Positions 22,201 through 34,486 of a DNA stretch of 64,000 nucleotides are shown here, one piece after another (position 1 is the stretch's first letter; each line of letters begins with the position of its first letter). The notes under the pieces are model-generated. The model did not search any database and was not told the DNA's origin. It saw only the letters and a program-made list of their open reading frames with translations. The position numbers and the translations under genes were made by a program. Source of the DNA: Macrotrachela quadricornifera (Eukaryota > Rotifera > Eurotatoria > Philodinida > Philodinidae); NCBI GenBank assembly GCA_022393335.1, contig JAJEKB010021031.1, positions 1,068,716-1,132,715 on the forward strand, written 5' to 3'.

Positions 22201-22580
22201 GGAAGGGCTGTTTGAAACATTAGTTCACCTGGGTAGGAGTGGTGGGAGAAGTGGAAGTCATGGAATACAGCCCGCGAGACATGACAAATCCTTGCCCTGC
22301 ACATCTCTAATGCTTTTTACTTGTAATGCAGAGCTCCCAGGAGTCTTTAAATTTAATAAAACTACGAAACTCATCTCTGTATTAATTTTTTTTACATAAA
22401 ATGTATTATTTCTATTATTGATATACATCGACAAAGATCAATTACTGAAAAGCAAAAGCTGAGACTAGGTGATTGAACTTGTCTTTTCATCAAGAGAGAG
22501 ATAGGTCTATTTTCGATTGATTTACTTACTCTCACCGTCGTCTGATACTGTTTGTAGTGTGAGTGAGTATTCTTATTTAT
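22201..22580. other. No gene seen
   Basis: Short spacer between the fold-back repeat and a hypothetical minus-strand gene. No recognisable feature. Confidence 0.4.
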
Positions 22581-23099
22581 TTAGCAAAGATGTAGCCATA
22601 CGTGTTCTCTAAACTCTAAGATATGGTTATAAGAAAAAATATAGAAGTACTGGAGGAAGTATAACGAGTTCAGCTGAAAAATAATTTTGTCGAAGTTTTT
22701 TAAATCCTTCTGCAATATAATGATATTGGTCGCTTTCGTACATATACGATTGAAAATTCGTTTCACTAGTTCAAATAGACTATTAAATACGTTAATAGTA
22801 AATTCACGTAGATTGTTGATACTAGAATCGCCAGTTTCCATTAATTTATTATGCAAGCGTTGTTTCTTGTGATAGTATGGATCTTTGTGATTTGGTTCCT
22901 TTGATGTGATTAGATTATTAAATCTAGTGTAATGCTGTGCAATCTCTTGTTGTGCTTTAGCCATTGAGTTTTTAAAATGAAGCTCAGCAGCTTGAACTTC
23001 AGCTTCATCCTTGGAGATCAGTCTGTTCGCTGTTATATTAAAGTATAATTGCATTTTATTGGTTGAGGTTACAACAGAACTTCTCATTTCTTTTGCCAC
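22581..23099 (-). CDS. Hypothetical protein, possible exon
   Basis: A 172-codon minus-strand frame. Residues 1-120 look like folded helical protein, with charged and amphipathic stretches such as LISKDEAEVQAAELHFKNSM, AQQEIAQHYTRFNNL and HHKKQRLHNKLM-like sequence. The last 40 residues are Phe/Tyr/Leu-rich and look like read-through of AT-rich intron or 3' sequence. The frame is open upstream of the first ATG (TITAIQINPVAKEM), so an earlier start or a splice acceptor is likely. I recognise no family. It may be part of a larger gene whose other exons are not visible. Confidence 0.35.
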   Translation of the reverse strand: MAKEMRSSVVTSTNKMQLYFNITANRLISKDEAEVQAAELHFKNSMAKAQQEIAQHYTRFNNLITSKEPNHKDPYYHKKQRLHNKLMETGDSSINNLREFTINVFNSLFELVKRIFNRICTKATNIIILQKDLKNFDKIIFQLNSLYFLQYFYIFSYNHILEFREHVWLHLC

Positions 23100-23773
23100 A
23101 GGATTTATTTGAATTGCTGTAATCGTTCTTTTTCGTCGGATGAAACAAAATTAATCATAACATGCACATATATCTATGAATGCATTTTTCAACTAATTAA
23201 TAAAGAGTGACGATCGTGCTATTCATGTATATTCAATTATTAAAATCAATTATCTTTATCAAAGGATTACATTCAACATACAAACGCAAAAAAATCATAA
23301 TTGATTTCGTCTATATAGAATAATAGTGTCGTCGTAGAATGGAATCATCCAATGCAATAATTTCGCACAAGTTAGGTAAGTTAATCTTTTTCTCCTTCTT
23401 CATTATTTCTAGTTCCATCGTAATGAATTGCTGGCCACAATTCATTACAAACAAAATAGCATCAATAGTAAGAAAGAGTTCAATTACGATATTTATTGAT
23501 AATCATTGTATGAATTGGACCAGCGATTCATACATTGATACAACAGCATAAAGAAAAAACCGCACCACAATTGAACTCTGTGTGGTTACACAATAGGCTC
23601 GCCAATCCGCGTACCTTCTCGGATACATCAATTTGCCTAGGGTGTATGGCCATGACACCATCCTATCCAAATATCCCTCTGGTCGCATGCGCGTCCGACG
23701 ATATAAATCCGATGGTAAAACTAGTATGCAATTGTTTTATTTGCAATCAAAAACAGTGTAATCAAAAAACGAA
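23100..23773. other. No confident gene
   Basis: A plus-strand frame at 23339-23551 begins with a hydrophobic stretch (LIFFSFFIISSSIVM) that could be a signal or membrane segment. It ends quickly and has no recognisable domain. The right edge is the 3' flank of the LRR gene on the other strand. Confidence 0.35.
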
Positions 23774-26610
23774 TTATTTGATTCTATTGTCCTGTCGTTT
23801 CAATTGTCGTTGAACGGTCCGAGAAATGTCATTACCAGATAAGATTATCAAAGTCTCCAGTGTCTATGCGTAGAAAAGAAGACGAATATGAGAGTTAAAA
23901 ACAGGATGAGAATTACTGAGTTATTTCGTAAGGCATCAGCGAGATATTGTGCTCCAGTATCTCCCATTATATTGTCGTGAACGTTCAGTGTAGTGAGTGT
24001 CTACGTGTAGAGAAGATTTATATGTGAGAGATGAAAATAAAATGAGAATCACCTTGTTATTTCTTAAGACATCAGCGAGATGTTGTGCCCCAGCAGCTCC
24101 GATTTGATTGATACCAAGGTCCAGTGTAGTGAGTGTCTATGTGTCGAGAAGAAGATGAATATGGGAGAGATGAAAATAGGATGAGAATCACCTTGTTATT
24201 TCTTAAGACATCAGCAACATATTGTGCTCCATCAGCTCTGATTTCATTCCATCCAAGGTTCAATGTGGTGAGTGTCTATGTGTAGAGGATAAGATGAATA
24301 TGAGAGATATGAAAGTAGGATGAGTATCACCATGTTATCTCTTAACGCATCGGCGAGATGTTGTACCCCAACATTTCCGATTTGATTCTGCGACAAGTTC
24401 AGTGTGGCGAGTATCTATGTGTAGAGAAGAAGATTAATATGAGAGGGATAAAAATAGGATGAGGATCACCGAGTTATTTCGTAAGACATCAGCAAGATGT
24501 TGTGCACCAACATCTCCAGTTTGGTTTCCATAAAGATTCAGTGTGACGAGTGTCTATATTTAGAGAGAAGATGAATATAAGAGAGATGAAAACAGGATGA
24601 GAATTACCGTGTTATTTCTTAATACATTAGCGAGATGTTGTGCCTCAACATTTCCGATTTGATTGCCACCAAGGTTCAGTGTGGTAAGTGTCTATATGTA
24701 GAGAAAGAGATGGATATGAGAGATGGAAATAGAATGAGAATCACCTTATTCTGTCGTAAGGCATCAGTAAGGTGTTGTACCCCAGCATTTCTGATTCGAT
24801 TGCTTTGAAGCACTAGTGTGGTGAGTGTCTATGTGTAGGAAAGAAGATGAATATGAGAGAGACGAAAATTTGATGAGAATCACTGTATTATTTCTTAAGG
24901 CATCAGCGAGATGTTGTGCCCCAACATTTCCGATTTGAATGTCTCGAAGCTTCAATATGGTGAGTGTCTATGTGTAGAGAAGAAGATGAATATGCGAGAG
25001 ATGGAAATAGGATGAGAATCACCGTGTTATTTCGTAGGCCATTAGCGAGATGTTGTGCTCCAGCGTCTCCGATTTGGTTGTATCCAAGATCCAGTGTGCT
25101 GAGTGTCTATGCGTACAGAATAGATGAATATATGAGAGAGATAAAAATAGAATGAGAATCACTTTATTATTTCTTAAGATATCAGCGAGATATTGTGCCC
25201 CAACAACTCCGATTCGATTGTATTCAAGGTCCAGTATGGTGAGTGTCTATGTGAAAAGAAGATGAATATGAGAGAGCTGAAAATATGTGAGAATAACTTT
25301 GTTATTTTTTAAGCCATCAGCGAAATGTTGTGCCCCAACAACTGTGATTTGATTGATACCAAGGTCCAGTGTGGTGAGTGTCTATGTGAAGAGAAGAAGG
25401 TGAATATGAGTAGAATGAAAATAGAATGAGAATCACATTATTATTCTGTAAGGCATCAGCAAGATGTTGCGCCCCAGCATCTCCGATTTGATTGTTCAAC
25501 AGGTATAATGTGATGAGTGTCTATGTATAGAGAAGAAGATGAATATGAGAGAGATGAAAAGAGGATAAGAATCACCGTGTTATTTCTTAAGACCTCAGCG
25601 AGATGTTCTACACCAGCATCTCCGATTTGATTCTTCCTAAGGTTTAGTGTGGTGAGTGTCTTTGTGCAGAGAAGAAAATGAATATGAGAGAGACGAAAAG
25701 ACAATGAAGATCACCTTGTTACTTCTTAAAGCATCAGCTAGATGTTGTGCCCCAACATCTCCCATTTGATTCCATCCAAGGTCCAGTGCGATGAGTGCCT
25801 ATGTGTAGAGACGAAGATGAATATGAGAGAGATAAAAATTGAATGAGAATCACCTTGCTATTCCGTAAGGTATAAGCTAGATGTCGTGCCCCAACATGTC
25901 CGATTTGATTGTCCCGCAGGTTCAGTGTGGTGAGTGTCTATGTGTAGAAAAGAAGATGAATTTGAGTGAGATGAAAACACGATGAGAATTACAGTGTTAC
26001 TTCTTAGAATATCAGAGAGATATTGTGCTCCAGCATCTCCGATTCGATTATCATCAAGGTCCAGTGTGATGAGTGTCTTTGTGTAGAGAAGAAGATGAAT
26101 ATGAGAATGATAAAAATACGATGAGAATCACCTTGTTATTTTTTAAGGCATCAGCAAGATGTTGTGTTCCATCATCTGTGATTTGATTGTCATGAAGGTT
26201 CAATGTGGTGAGTGTCTATGTAGAGAGAAGACTATGAATATGAGTGAGATGAAACTAGGATAAGAATTACAGTGTTATTTTTTAATACATTAGCGAGATC
26301 TTGTGCCCCAACATCTCCGATTTGATTTCGTCCAAGATCCAGTGCGATGAGTGCCTATGTGTAGAGATGAAGATGAATAATGAGAGAGATAAAAATAGGA
26401 TGAGAATCACCTTGTTATTCCATAAGGTATAAGCTAGATGTCGTGCCCCAACATGTCCGATTTGATTGTCCTGTAGGTTCAGTGTAGTGAGTGTCTATGT
26501 GTAGAGAAGAAGGTGAAAATAGTATGAGTATCACGCTGGTGTTTCGTAGTGCATCAGCAAGATGTTGCGTATCAACATCTGAAATATTACTTTTTAGGTT
26601 TTTTTTGGTG
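23774..26610 (-). CDS. LRR gene built of about 20 one-repeat exons, 5' end missing
   Basis: About twenty minus-strand exons of 84 nt each encode one 28-residue ribonuclease-inhibitor-type LRR, with consensus close to TLTTLNLGGNQIGNVGAQHL followed by ADALRNNT. Each is flanked by GT..AG introns of about 50-55 nt (GTGATTCTCAT ... CTACACATAG). Exons begin and end in phase 0, so any number can be joined in frame. The last exon reads TLETLIILSGNDISRTVQRQ and stops with TAA at 23776-23774. Upstream, the first unit at about 26610 is replaced by unrelated sequence (NSTKKNLKSNISDVDTQHLA), and no NACHT or other N-terminal domain appears up to 28 kb, so the 5' part is missing or moved. Such LRRs bind proteins and occur in NLR-like and RNI-like proteins. 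I did not check every unit for stops. A few units vary at conserved positions. Confidence 0.72.
23870..26610 (-). repeat. Tandem exon-plus-intron repeat, period about 137 bp
   Basis: The plus strand shows about 20 successive copies of a unit containing GCATCAGCGAGATGTTGTGC, CCAACATCTCCGATTTGATT and GTGAGTGTCTATGTGTAGAG. Units start near 23935, 24071, 24208, 24347, 24486, 24626, 24761, 24900, 25029, 25176, 25312, 25453, 25592, 25727, 25865, 26004, 26145, 26288, 26425 and 26560. Intron and exon parts are both conserved between units, which indicates duplication of the whole exon-intron block. Confidence 0.92.
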
Positions 26611-26620
26611 GAATTTCCCA

Positions 26621-28130
26621 AGGTTCTAGAGTGTTTCCAAGGTTTTTATGATTGTCTTGAATCACGGAAATTTTATCAAAGATTTCGTTCCACTTTTAGA
26701 ACGTTTTCGGTAGAATTGAACTATTTTCTCCTCAACTTAACATTAAGTGTTTACTAGAAGCTGAGAGCTACTATTATTGGGTATATATGAAAAAACTATG
26801 ACTAAAAAAATCTGAGAATGTTTTTCAAGGAGAATATGTTTCTATTTCTAGTACAAATACGGTCTGGTGTTATCTGGGTCATTTACCGAAAGGAATCCAT
26901 GTTAATCCCTTTAGTGACTTGAAAAACAGCATGTTTTCTACATATGAGAGTAGAGAAATGTCATTGTTTATCTCTCATTGTTTGTGGAACGTAACATAAG
27001 AAGACAATTTTTTTTGATATGGACAATCTTCTTTGGTCATAATTGTTGAAATTTGGAATTTACGTAAAATTGGATTTTCTTTAGGAAAAAAAAGCTGCTA
27101 ATGTTGTGTAGACATACTGTAAAATTTCTTTGAATTAAGTCGTTTTAAAAACTGGAAACTCGCGATCTAGAGTGTTCCCACGCATATATAAAATCGACCA
27201 CGATTTATCAGGTACTGTAATTTATAATAACATCACAAACTAACGAATGCTGACTAGATTCACTGTCGCAAACAACATTAATAAGACACGCTATCTTTAT
27301 CTGAAACATTAAAAACCCTATTGATCAATTAATAACTGAGCTAATTGATTTTCTTTCTAGATTAAACGATAATTTTTTTATGAAAATCGTATTTTGTATT
27401 AAAATTAGGATAAATCTCCCTTCACTTTTCAGATATTAATTAGGATCGCATTATATTTTCAAGAACAATAAACAAGCTGATTTCTGGCTTCCTATGAATA
27501 GCACGTCTATATGAATAATATGAAAAGAAGGTCGAGTTTCCTGTTCGGCATTTTTGGGAATTGGAAACTCACAACAGAACCTTTCGGCGTAATCCTTATA
27601 CGATAAATAATGTGAAACAAGATGGAGCCACTTTCACTATGAGAAAGAGAGTCATTGACGTCTGTCTGAGTATTTTCACGGATGAATGAGTAACAACACA
27701 TAGAGAACTCTTGAAATCGTGGCAAACATGCTGTAAATCATTGATAAAGTCTGTCGTAGCCTATGAGCCTGAGGAAGAGTTAACAGATAATCATGAAAGC
27801 TACTGAAAAGTTTTTTAAACTAGAAGTCATGAAAATCCTGATTAAATACTGAGTCAAATATGATGGAAAAGTGGTCACGAATCTGATAGCATTCTGTGTC
27901 AAAGCTTGTCAGACTTCTGAATACTTCCAAATGACAGGTTTCTAGCAGAACTTCAATGCTTGCTAACTGAATTTCTAGTTCCTAATTAACGAAAAGGTGT
28001 CCAGGATTATTAAAATCTGCTTTGGACAGTATTCTTATGATGAGAATTCCTCAATCACTTCATTCAAAGAAAAGAATATTCGTATCAAACAAAGTTAACT
28101 GAGCGTTTTGGTGTTAAACAAATGAAACAT
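26621..28130. other. No gene seen
   Basis: About 1.5 kb without a supported frame. It should contain the 3' flank of the F-box gene on its right side. No remnants of the missing LRR gene 5' end were recognised. Confidence 0.45.
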
Positions 28131-29288
28131 TCAATTCTTCCATCGATCGGTTTTATTACATACCTCATCTAAAATGTTACCAACCATTTCATTTAGGGGT
28201 CGTTGAGTTAGATGAGAAGTGTTATCTATCGAAAATATCTCAAATCTGAGTGGACTTTGATTGTCAATAATGAGGATAGGTGTTGTATACAACCAGATCA
28301 TATCTTGTATTGGAACATAAGCGCAGGCCACTAACCAATGTTTCTCATCGAGCCAGAATGGTGCTCGAAATGGATCAATGAATGATTCGAGATTAATGAA
28401 GTTATCATTTCCGGAATAGTCATAAGAGAAGAAAAATTCAAATCGATCTAGGTTTGATAGTTTAGCGCAAATGAATTGTTGCCAATAGGAGCTATCGAAC
28501 AGACAATCAAATTGCTTTCTATCAGAAATCAGTTTCAGATGGTCGAGTGAAGGTATTGGTGAAAGTAGTAACTCTAAATGCTCAAAAGTAAGTGAACAGT
28601 CTGTAATAGTTAGCGATTTTAACGGAACATGAAACGTGGGCCCAGACAACGGTAAAAGCGCGATGTTCTCATCTATAGTACAATTTCGCATGACCAACGT
28701 TCGTAAATTTGTTAATTGATGCAGAATTAGAAGATATTTGGTATAGACACAATTAGCAATAACCAAGTGCTCTAATCTGCCTTGATCTGACCATGATATG
28801 TGTTCCTTCATGTAATCAACATTGCTCATACATAACTTTTGAAGACTCCATCGAGTGAGTGCGTATGAGACAATAATCCATGTTTGATCATGCTTATACT
28901 CACTAGATTCGATCGAAAGCGAGACCAAAGACTCGGTGCTCAAACTTCGCAACAGACTATTCAGATCCTTATCGCTTATTCGATTGACAATTAGTGAACG
29001 AAGTCGAGTAAATTTTAGACTATTGAATAATGAAAAAAATAATTGGGCTTCATCATTGGCGATAGCAAGTGAAATCACTTTTTCTGGCCCAATAACATGA
29101 GAAATGAGTTTCATGATATTCACTGAGTTGAAATTGAGTATAGGTTCAAACCTGTCGTAAGAGTTGACAATAGCATGGAGTTTTCTGCAAACACACCGAA
29201 CATAAAAGAGAATCGTTTGGACGTCGCAATAGTCAAATATGTGATGTACCAATTCCGTAGGCAAAGCAATAAGGGACGAATTTTCCAT
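28131..29288 (-). CDS. F-box protein with LRR-like C-terminal region
   Basis: An intact single-exon frame of 385 residues from the ATG at 29288. Residues 6-50 form an F-box (LIALPTELVHHIFDYCDV, then ILFYVRCVCRKLHAIV), the motif that binds Skp1 in SCF ubiquitin ligases. The rest has regularly spaced Leu-rich strands (LRSLIVNRI, LVSLSIESS, LEHLVIANC, LRTLVMRNC, LKSLTITDC, LDHLKLISD) that resemble irregular LRRs and would recognise substrate. No signal peptide or membrane segment is seen. Large F-box/LRR families with divergent substrate regions are common in invertebrates. The substrate cannot be inferred. Confidence 0.85.
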   Translation of the reverse strand: MENSSLIALPTELVHHIFDYCDVQTILFYVRCVCRKLHAIVNSYDRFEPILNFNSVNIMKLISHVIGPEKVISLAIANDEAQLFFSLFNSLKFTRLRSLIVNRISDKDLNSLLRSLSTESLVSLSIESSEYKHDQTWIIVSYALTRWSLQKLCMSNVDYMKEHISWSDQGRLEHLVIANCVYTKYLLILHQLTNLRTLVMRNCTIDENIALLPLSGPTFHVPLKSLTITDCSLTFEHLELLLSPIPSLDHLKLISDRKQFDCLFDSSYWQQFICAKLSNLDRFEFFFSYDYSGNDNFINLESFIDPFRAPFWLDEKHWLVACAYVPIQDMIWLYTTPILIIDNQSPLRFEIFSIDNTSHLTQRPLNEMVGNILDEVCNKTDRWKN

Positions 29289-31719
29289 CCTGATGTCGTT
29301 CGAGGTTGCTGGTGTTAGTTGTGCAATATCCTACAACGATAAAGGGAAATTCAAACCATGCTTTCTGTTTTATCCCACAGATCAACATAAGAGACTTTCA
29401 CTACATCAATTCAGCCTTCTTCCGATGAAATACTTTCACTGTATCAATCAATATTGTGCGTACAAAAATTCTTGTCATCTAGGTGTGATTGATTAATAAC
29501 AAGAAAGACCGAACTGCTACATTTTTTACGAGATCTATTAGAACGAAAGAGTTTAGCTGATAGTGAAAAACTTGAGTTGAGAATGAATCTAATACCTATG
29601 GGGTGATAATAATGGGTACGAAAAAAAATGAAAGCAACAGATCTTTTCACGATGTATCAAGCATTCAATTAGACCTAATAGTAACAAATACCTCGAAAAA
29701 CCACATGTCTAAAGATGCTGAATAAGGTCTTTAGCGTTCAGCATTTCGACAAACAGAATGGTTGAATTTCGAGCGATTTGATTGCCTAATAATCAGTCTT
29801 CATACACTTTCATGACATATACCAAGAAAAATTCTTTGTGACTCATAAATACGGTTAAAATCCAGATGGAAATGAAGTCACACTGTTGAAATAATCAAAA
29901 AAGAAAAAAAGAAAACAGAAAGGAAGTACGAAAATCAACAATATTTATGACGCAAGAAAGGAAGAAAGAGACACATTCAACAACATTTCTCTTTTTTTTT
30001 TCATTTTTGGTCTGGTTGCTCATTAGGGAAAAGTTTCCAGTGTTTTCTAGACATATTTCATACTGATCGGACTATGACTCTTGTTAAGTGGTGATAAACG
30101 TTACTGTACTGCTGAAATGAAAAGTACGGAGGGTAGGGGAATTCTCCAAAGGGAACACACTGATACTTGTGAAAATGATTACTCGTCTATTGTGGAACGC
30201 TACTGGTGCAACAATTTGAAGACATTATCCTATGACCGTTTCACATCATAATTTTCGTTTTTCTATATAGTCATTTTAACACATGCTTTGGTATTTCTCA
30301 ATATCTGATTGTCTCTGACACTTATCACCTTTCATTGCTCTTTTCATTGATTGTTCGCAAGTGATGAGCAGCTGTAAAATTTATTCCGATCAATAGCATT
30401 TTATCATGCGTCATCGTGCCCTACGCTTCACAGCAACACACAATTGATTATTAGCGACCATATTTCTAATGATAATTGTCGATCTTTCTCTTTTTTTGTC
30501 CGCTTCTATGGCCAAAACATTTCGTACGAGAACACCTGTTTCACTTCTTTCTCACACATCCTTTGGACGAAAAGTCATAGCACGTGTCACAGATCAATGA
30601 CAGACATCTTACTGATATCCCGTTGACGTAAGAGTTCCTACATTGGTCGGTATTTCGCTGGTACTCGTCAGTATAGATTTTATCTCTACCGAACGTTCGG
30701 CTTACTAGAATATTTTCCTTATCAAAACCATCTCGAATTTGAGCTATGTCGGTCAATGTCTTCTGACAAAAGTAGAGAACAAAAATGAATCATTCTTGAT
30801 CATTTGCGACATTGATATTATTCTGACCGAAGCATGTGATTTTCTTGAGAATGACACGACTTTTGCTTTAATAGTCAAGATCTTTTTCTATAAGTTACAA
30901 ATAGTCTCCTTAAGTCGTTCTCTAGAACCCATGTGAAGCAAAGAGGAGTGCTGTTAAACAAGATGGATTACGTAGCAGTTACTCACTTTGCTTATTTATA
31001 AATCACTTGTTATTTTGTCGTTTTGACGTATGTATTGCTAATGGTTCGTTCCACTAGAATGAAGGAAAGAGAGTATAACGTACCCAATCCATCTTTTATA
31101 TACGAAGTTAAATGGAAATTTTTTCACCTTGATTGTGAAAGGATGACAAAAACACAATCATGACTCAGCTGATAAGACATTCTTTTTTCTTTTCTACCGA
31201 CGATGATATTATTAATTTTGGATGGTTTTTTCTTTTTGATAATGAGATAATGGAAAAAAAATTCTACGTGCACGTCCGAGATAATGTTATACAATGCAAA
31301 AGCAGAAAGCGCATAAGCACGTAGTGTTGACCATTCGACTTTTTCATATATGATCAAGTTCAATCATATATAGGGCGAAATAGCGTCAGCTGATGAGTAT
31401 TTTGGTACCAAATTGGAGGCCTTTTGTGTAACATTTCCAAATATGAAATTATTCTCAAAATATTTGAAGTCCATCTTTGAGATCGATGACACAGTTATAT
31501 GATGCTAAGTTACTTTGTAAACAAACAAAAAAAGACTGGAAAGTGTTTCAAGGAGCATTCGATAGTCCTGACGTGAGACTATACTTTCACTCGAAAGCCA
31601 ACTTCTTCATGCAATATATCGATAGGTGTTACTAGAATATACATTGGCCGTATTATCATCGAATCATAAGGATATCGTAATGTTTTTGCTCAATTTTCTA
31701 CGCAAGAATTTTAGGAAAC
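29289..31719. other. Intergenic, no supported gene
   Basis: Several short frames (29293-29496 plus, 29444-29650 minus, 30444-30626 plus, 30541-30756 minus, 30739-30936 plus, 31124-31363 minus) lack recognisable domains and overlap each other. I call none. The left end is the promoter side of the F-box gene. Confidence 0.45.
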
Positions 31720-32400
31720 CACTTTCTGTTATAGCTGATTGTATAACTCTTTCGACGAGCTACAAATCCATATTATTCTTAGAATAAAAAAAGCGGGACC
31801 GCTAGAAAAGTGTAGGAACATACAATAAAAATTATATCAAATTTTTTTACAGCAAAACTTTTTTGTTCTTGTCATTTTTTAAAGATTTTAAAAAGCCAGC
31901 TTCTATTATAATTGGTTAGATAGTGCTTTCAATGGATACAAGACATCATTGTTCTTAGAACCAGAAAAGTTGAGTCACTCTAACAAAGCCAGGCAGACAG
32001 CATTGTGAAGATCATTCACAACAGTCATATCATTTTCTGTTTTCGCTGTACTTGTTCAAAATCAAACACGATATGAATGATTGCGTCAGATTCATGCCAG
32101 CATTGAAAATTGACTTAATTGGGCTATGCCAGATGATTATCTGTAGGCTTTTGCCTCTTCCGTACTAGCAGCCATAGAGCTTTTTTGCACATCGAAAGCA
32201 CTACCCAGCGACCTATAATAGAAGCTGACTTTTTAAATTTTTCAAAAAATGACAAGATCAAAAAGTCTTACTTCACAAAAGATTTGACACAATTTCCGTT
32301 GTGTCCCTACAATTTTCTAGTGGCTCAATTTTTTTAATTCTAAGAATAATATGGTCTTGTAGGATGTTGAAATAAGCATACAACTAGTTATAATAGAAAC
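31720..32400. repeat. Inverted repeat with about 190-bp arms
   Basis: Left arm (about 31720-31920) has CATATTATTCTTAGAATAAA followed by CGCTAGAAAAGTGTAGG. Right arm (about 32210-32400), reversed, has CATATTATTCTTAGAATTAA and CACTAGAAAATTGTAGG. The motif AGCTTCTATTATA is also shared between arms. A partial third copy lies at 31890-31990. It is non-coding, a probable MITE or fold-back remnant. Confidence 0.65.
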
Positions 32401-33072
32401 TACTGGTTGGTCAATTGATTTAACATTTCAATCAGCGTCGAAAAAGCAAGATCATTTAGAAATGAAATGGATTGTGGATCTAGGAGCCTAAGAAGATCTG
32501 ATGGAATAAGGGCGTGCAAGAGTTCATGTGATACATACAGAACCAGAAGATTTAGTCCGGATAATTGACTTGTTTCATAATCAAACAATCATTTCGACTT
32601 TTTCAATATTGAAACTTACTGAATATATTAATATTCGAATAAACAGAAACATTACAATATGTAAATGAACAGAGTATTCGAGAAGTCGAATTGAGTATGA
32701 GGATTCTACATCACTAATCAATGTCGTTCTCAATCAGGAAGTGTTCTTTCTTGCACGACAATTAGCTTTTGGTAACGGATATAATAGAACGTACCGTTGT
32801 CTTCTGTTCTAAATAGTTCTTTTCCTGTCGAGTCAAATTGTATAGCTATGCATTCACATCACATCCTTTAACGGACAACGAGACATATTTTCCAGTTTTT
32901 GTGCTTTTTATTACAGAATTGAAATAAATTAAGAACAATGATTCTATGAAAGACAAAGCTGACAAGGTTGCTGCTGGATGATCAACAGAGGATATGTGCT
33001 AACCAATCAATATCTCCATCTTCTCACAGACTAAAACTATCTATGTCAGAGACTGAAACAAGGAGACTTTTA
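32401..33072. other. No gene seen
   Basis: A 62-codon minus-strand frame (32588-32400) is Leu-rich but too short and contextless to call. The right edge meets the long inverted-repeat element. Confidence 0.4.
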
Positions 33073-33555
33073 GGAGAGGGTCCATGAGACCATCGAGGAT
33101 TCGAAGCACTCGATAAAATTTAGTCTTTTTGATTTGATATTCTCATTTTATTCAGCATCATCTAAAACCTCTAAATCCAAATTTTTAGCGCATTTGGTTG
33201 AGCTGGTGAAAATTTAGCCTAAATTTACTGTTGAGCACTCACGTAATTATTTGAAAAATATCCTCAAAAATTATCAATATATGATTGAGTTATTATGAAC
33301 AACAAAAAATTAACAAAACTTTTAATGTAATATACCAATTGATAGAGCGTGAAAAGCTGAATAAAATGATGTATTTACATTTTATTTTTCAATGGACTAA
33401 ACTTTTTTTATTAGTAAAATACTATCGATGACTGCCTATTTTTCGAGTAAAAAATGTGTAGATTTTCTTCATTGTCTCAGCTGCCACTCAGTCATTTTAT
33501 GGGTCCCCACGCTGAATTTCACATATGTTGTACAACTTTTCCTCTTCTACAAAAT

Positions 33556-34486
33556 GGAAAGTAGCGCTCGTCCAAAGACTCGCTTAGCTCTTTCTCGTAG
33601 AAATCGTGTTTCTAAACTACCGTCATGCTATTCATTTATAAAATTAAAAAAACCGAAGTCAGATTCAAGTTCCTCGACCCTGATTACCCTACAGTCAACC
33701 ATTATAAAAAAAATTTTTTTAGCAAAAAAGTGATCCATTGTGTTAAAAAATGATGCTCAAAAAAAATTTTGAAAAACTAACATCAGATTCGAGTTCCTCG
33801 ACCCCGATTACCCCTTCGGTTAAGTTTTATAGAAAATATTAATAAAATGTTTTTTTCACCTTGTGCGGACATACACGCAATCAATCAATCAATCAGGCAA
33901 TTTATGTTTGTAAGACTCTTCTCTACGAGAAAGAGAATAATCAGCAATGATGTTCATCACCCACCACGATGAAATCATCATTCCGTGAAAAAAACACCTA
34001 TTTTCCATGAAAAATACCAAACCTCACCAATTCCTAACATCCATTGATCAATGCTGATACCATCACAATCGGCAATAGTGTTCATCACCCACCACGATGA
34101 AATCATCATTTCGTGAAAAAAACACCTATTTTCGATGAAAAATATCAAACCTCACCAATTCCTAACATCCATTGATCAATGCTGGTACCATCACAATCGA
34201 CAATGGTGTTCATCACCCACTACGATGAAATCATCATTTTGTGAAAAAACACCTATTTTCGATGAAAAATACCAAACCTCACCAATTCCTAACATCAATT
34301 GATCAATGCTGATACCACATGATCACCGAACAGACTTCACATTTGAAGTCCCCGCATCGAATTACCTCTAGAAATGTCTTTTTCGAAAAATGGATTTTCG
34401 ATGTTTTTTTGACCCTGCGGACATACAAGCAATCAAGCAAGCAGACAATTTATGTTTGCAAGACTCTTCTCTACGAGAAAGAGAAT
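33556..34486 (+). repeat. Dispersed repeat family R1, fullest copy, nested in the left arm
   Basis: The right arm reads CTACAAAATGATAAAAAAAA without interruption. In the left arm this is split after CTACAAAATG, and the flank resumes at ATAAAAAAAAGTTT (34485). The insert starts GAAAGTAGCGCTCGTCC and ends CTCTACGAGAAAGAGA. Its ends carry short inverted similarity (CTCTTTCTCGTAGA near the start, TCTACGAGAAAGAG at the end). It is non-coding. Confidence 0.8.
33960..34320 (+). repeat. Three tandem copies of a 119-124-bp unit inside R1
   Basis: Units starting near 33960, 34079 and 34203 each contain CGATGAAATCATCATT, AACACCTATTTTC, CCTCACCAATTCCTAACATC and TTGATCAATGCT. Diverged units also occur at 47040-47210 and at 1-100. 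Confidence 0.88.

Noticed and set aside
24964..25155. Plus- and minus-strand frames of 60-90 codons inside the LRR array
   Set aside because: They run through introns; the spliced 84-nt exons give the regular LRR pattern.
23870..26610. Regular repeats resembling a CRISPR array
   Set aside because: The period of 137 bp consists of an LRR exon plus a GT..AG intron. The genome is eukaryotic and there are no spacers or cas genes.
31385..31420. CTGATGAG at 31392 on the plus strand as a further hammerhead core
   Set aside because: No helix II partner and no GAAA at a suitable distance.
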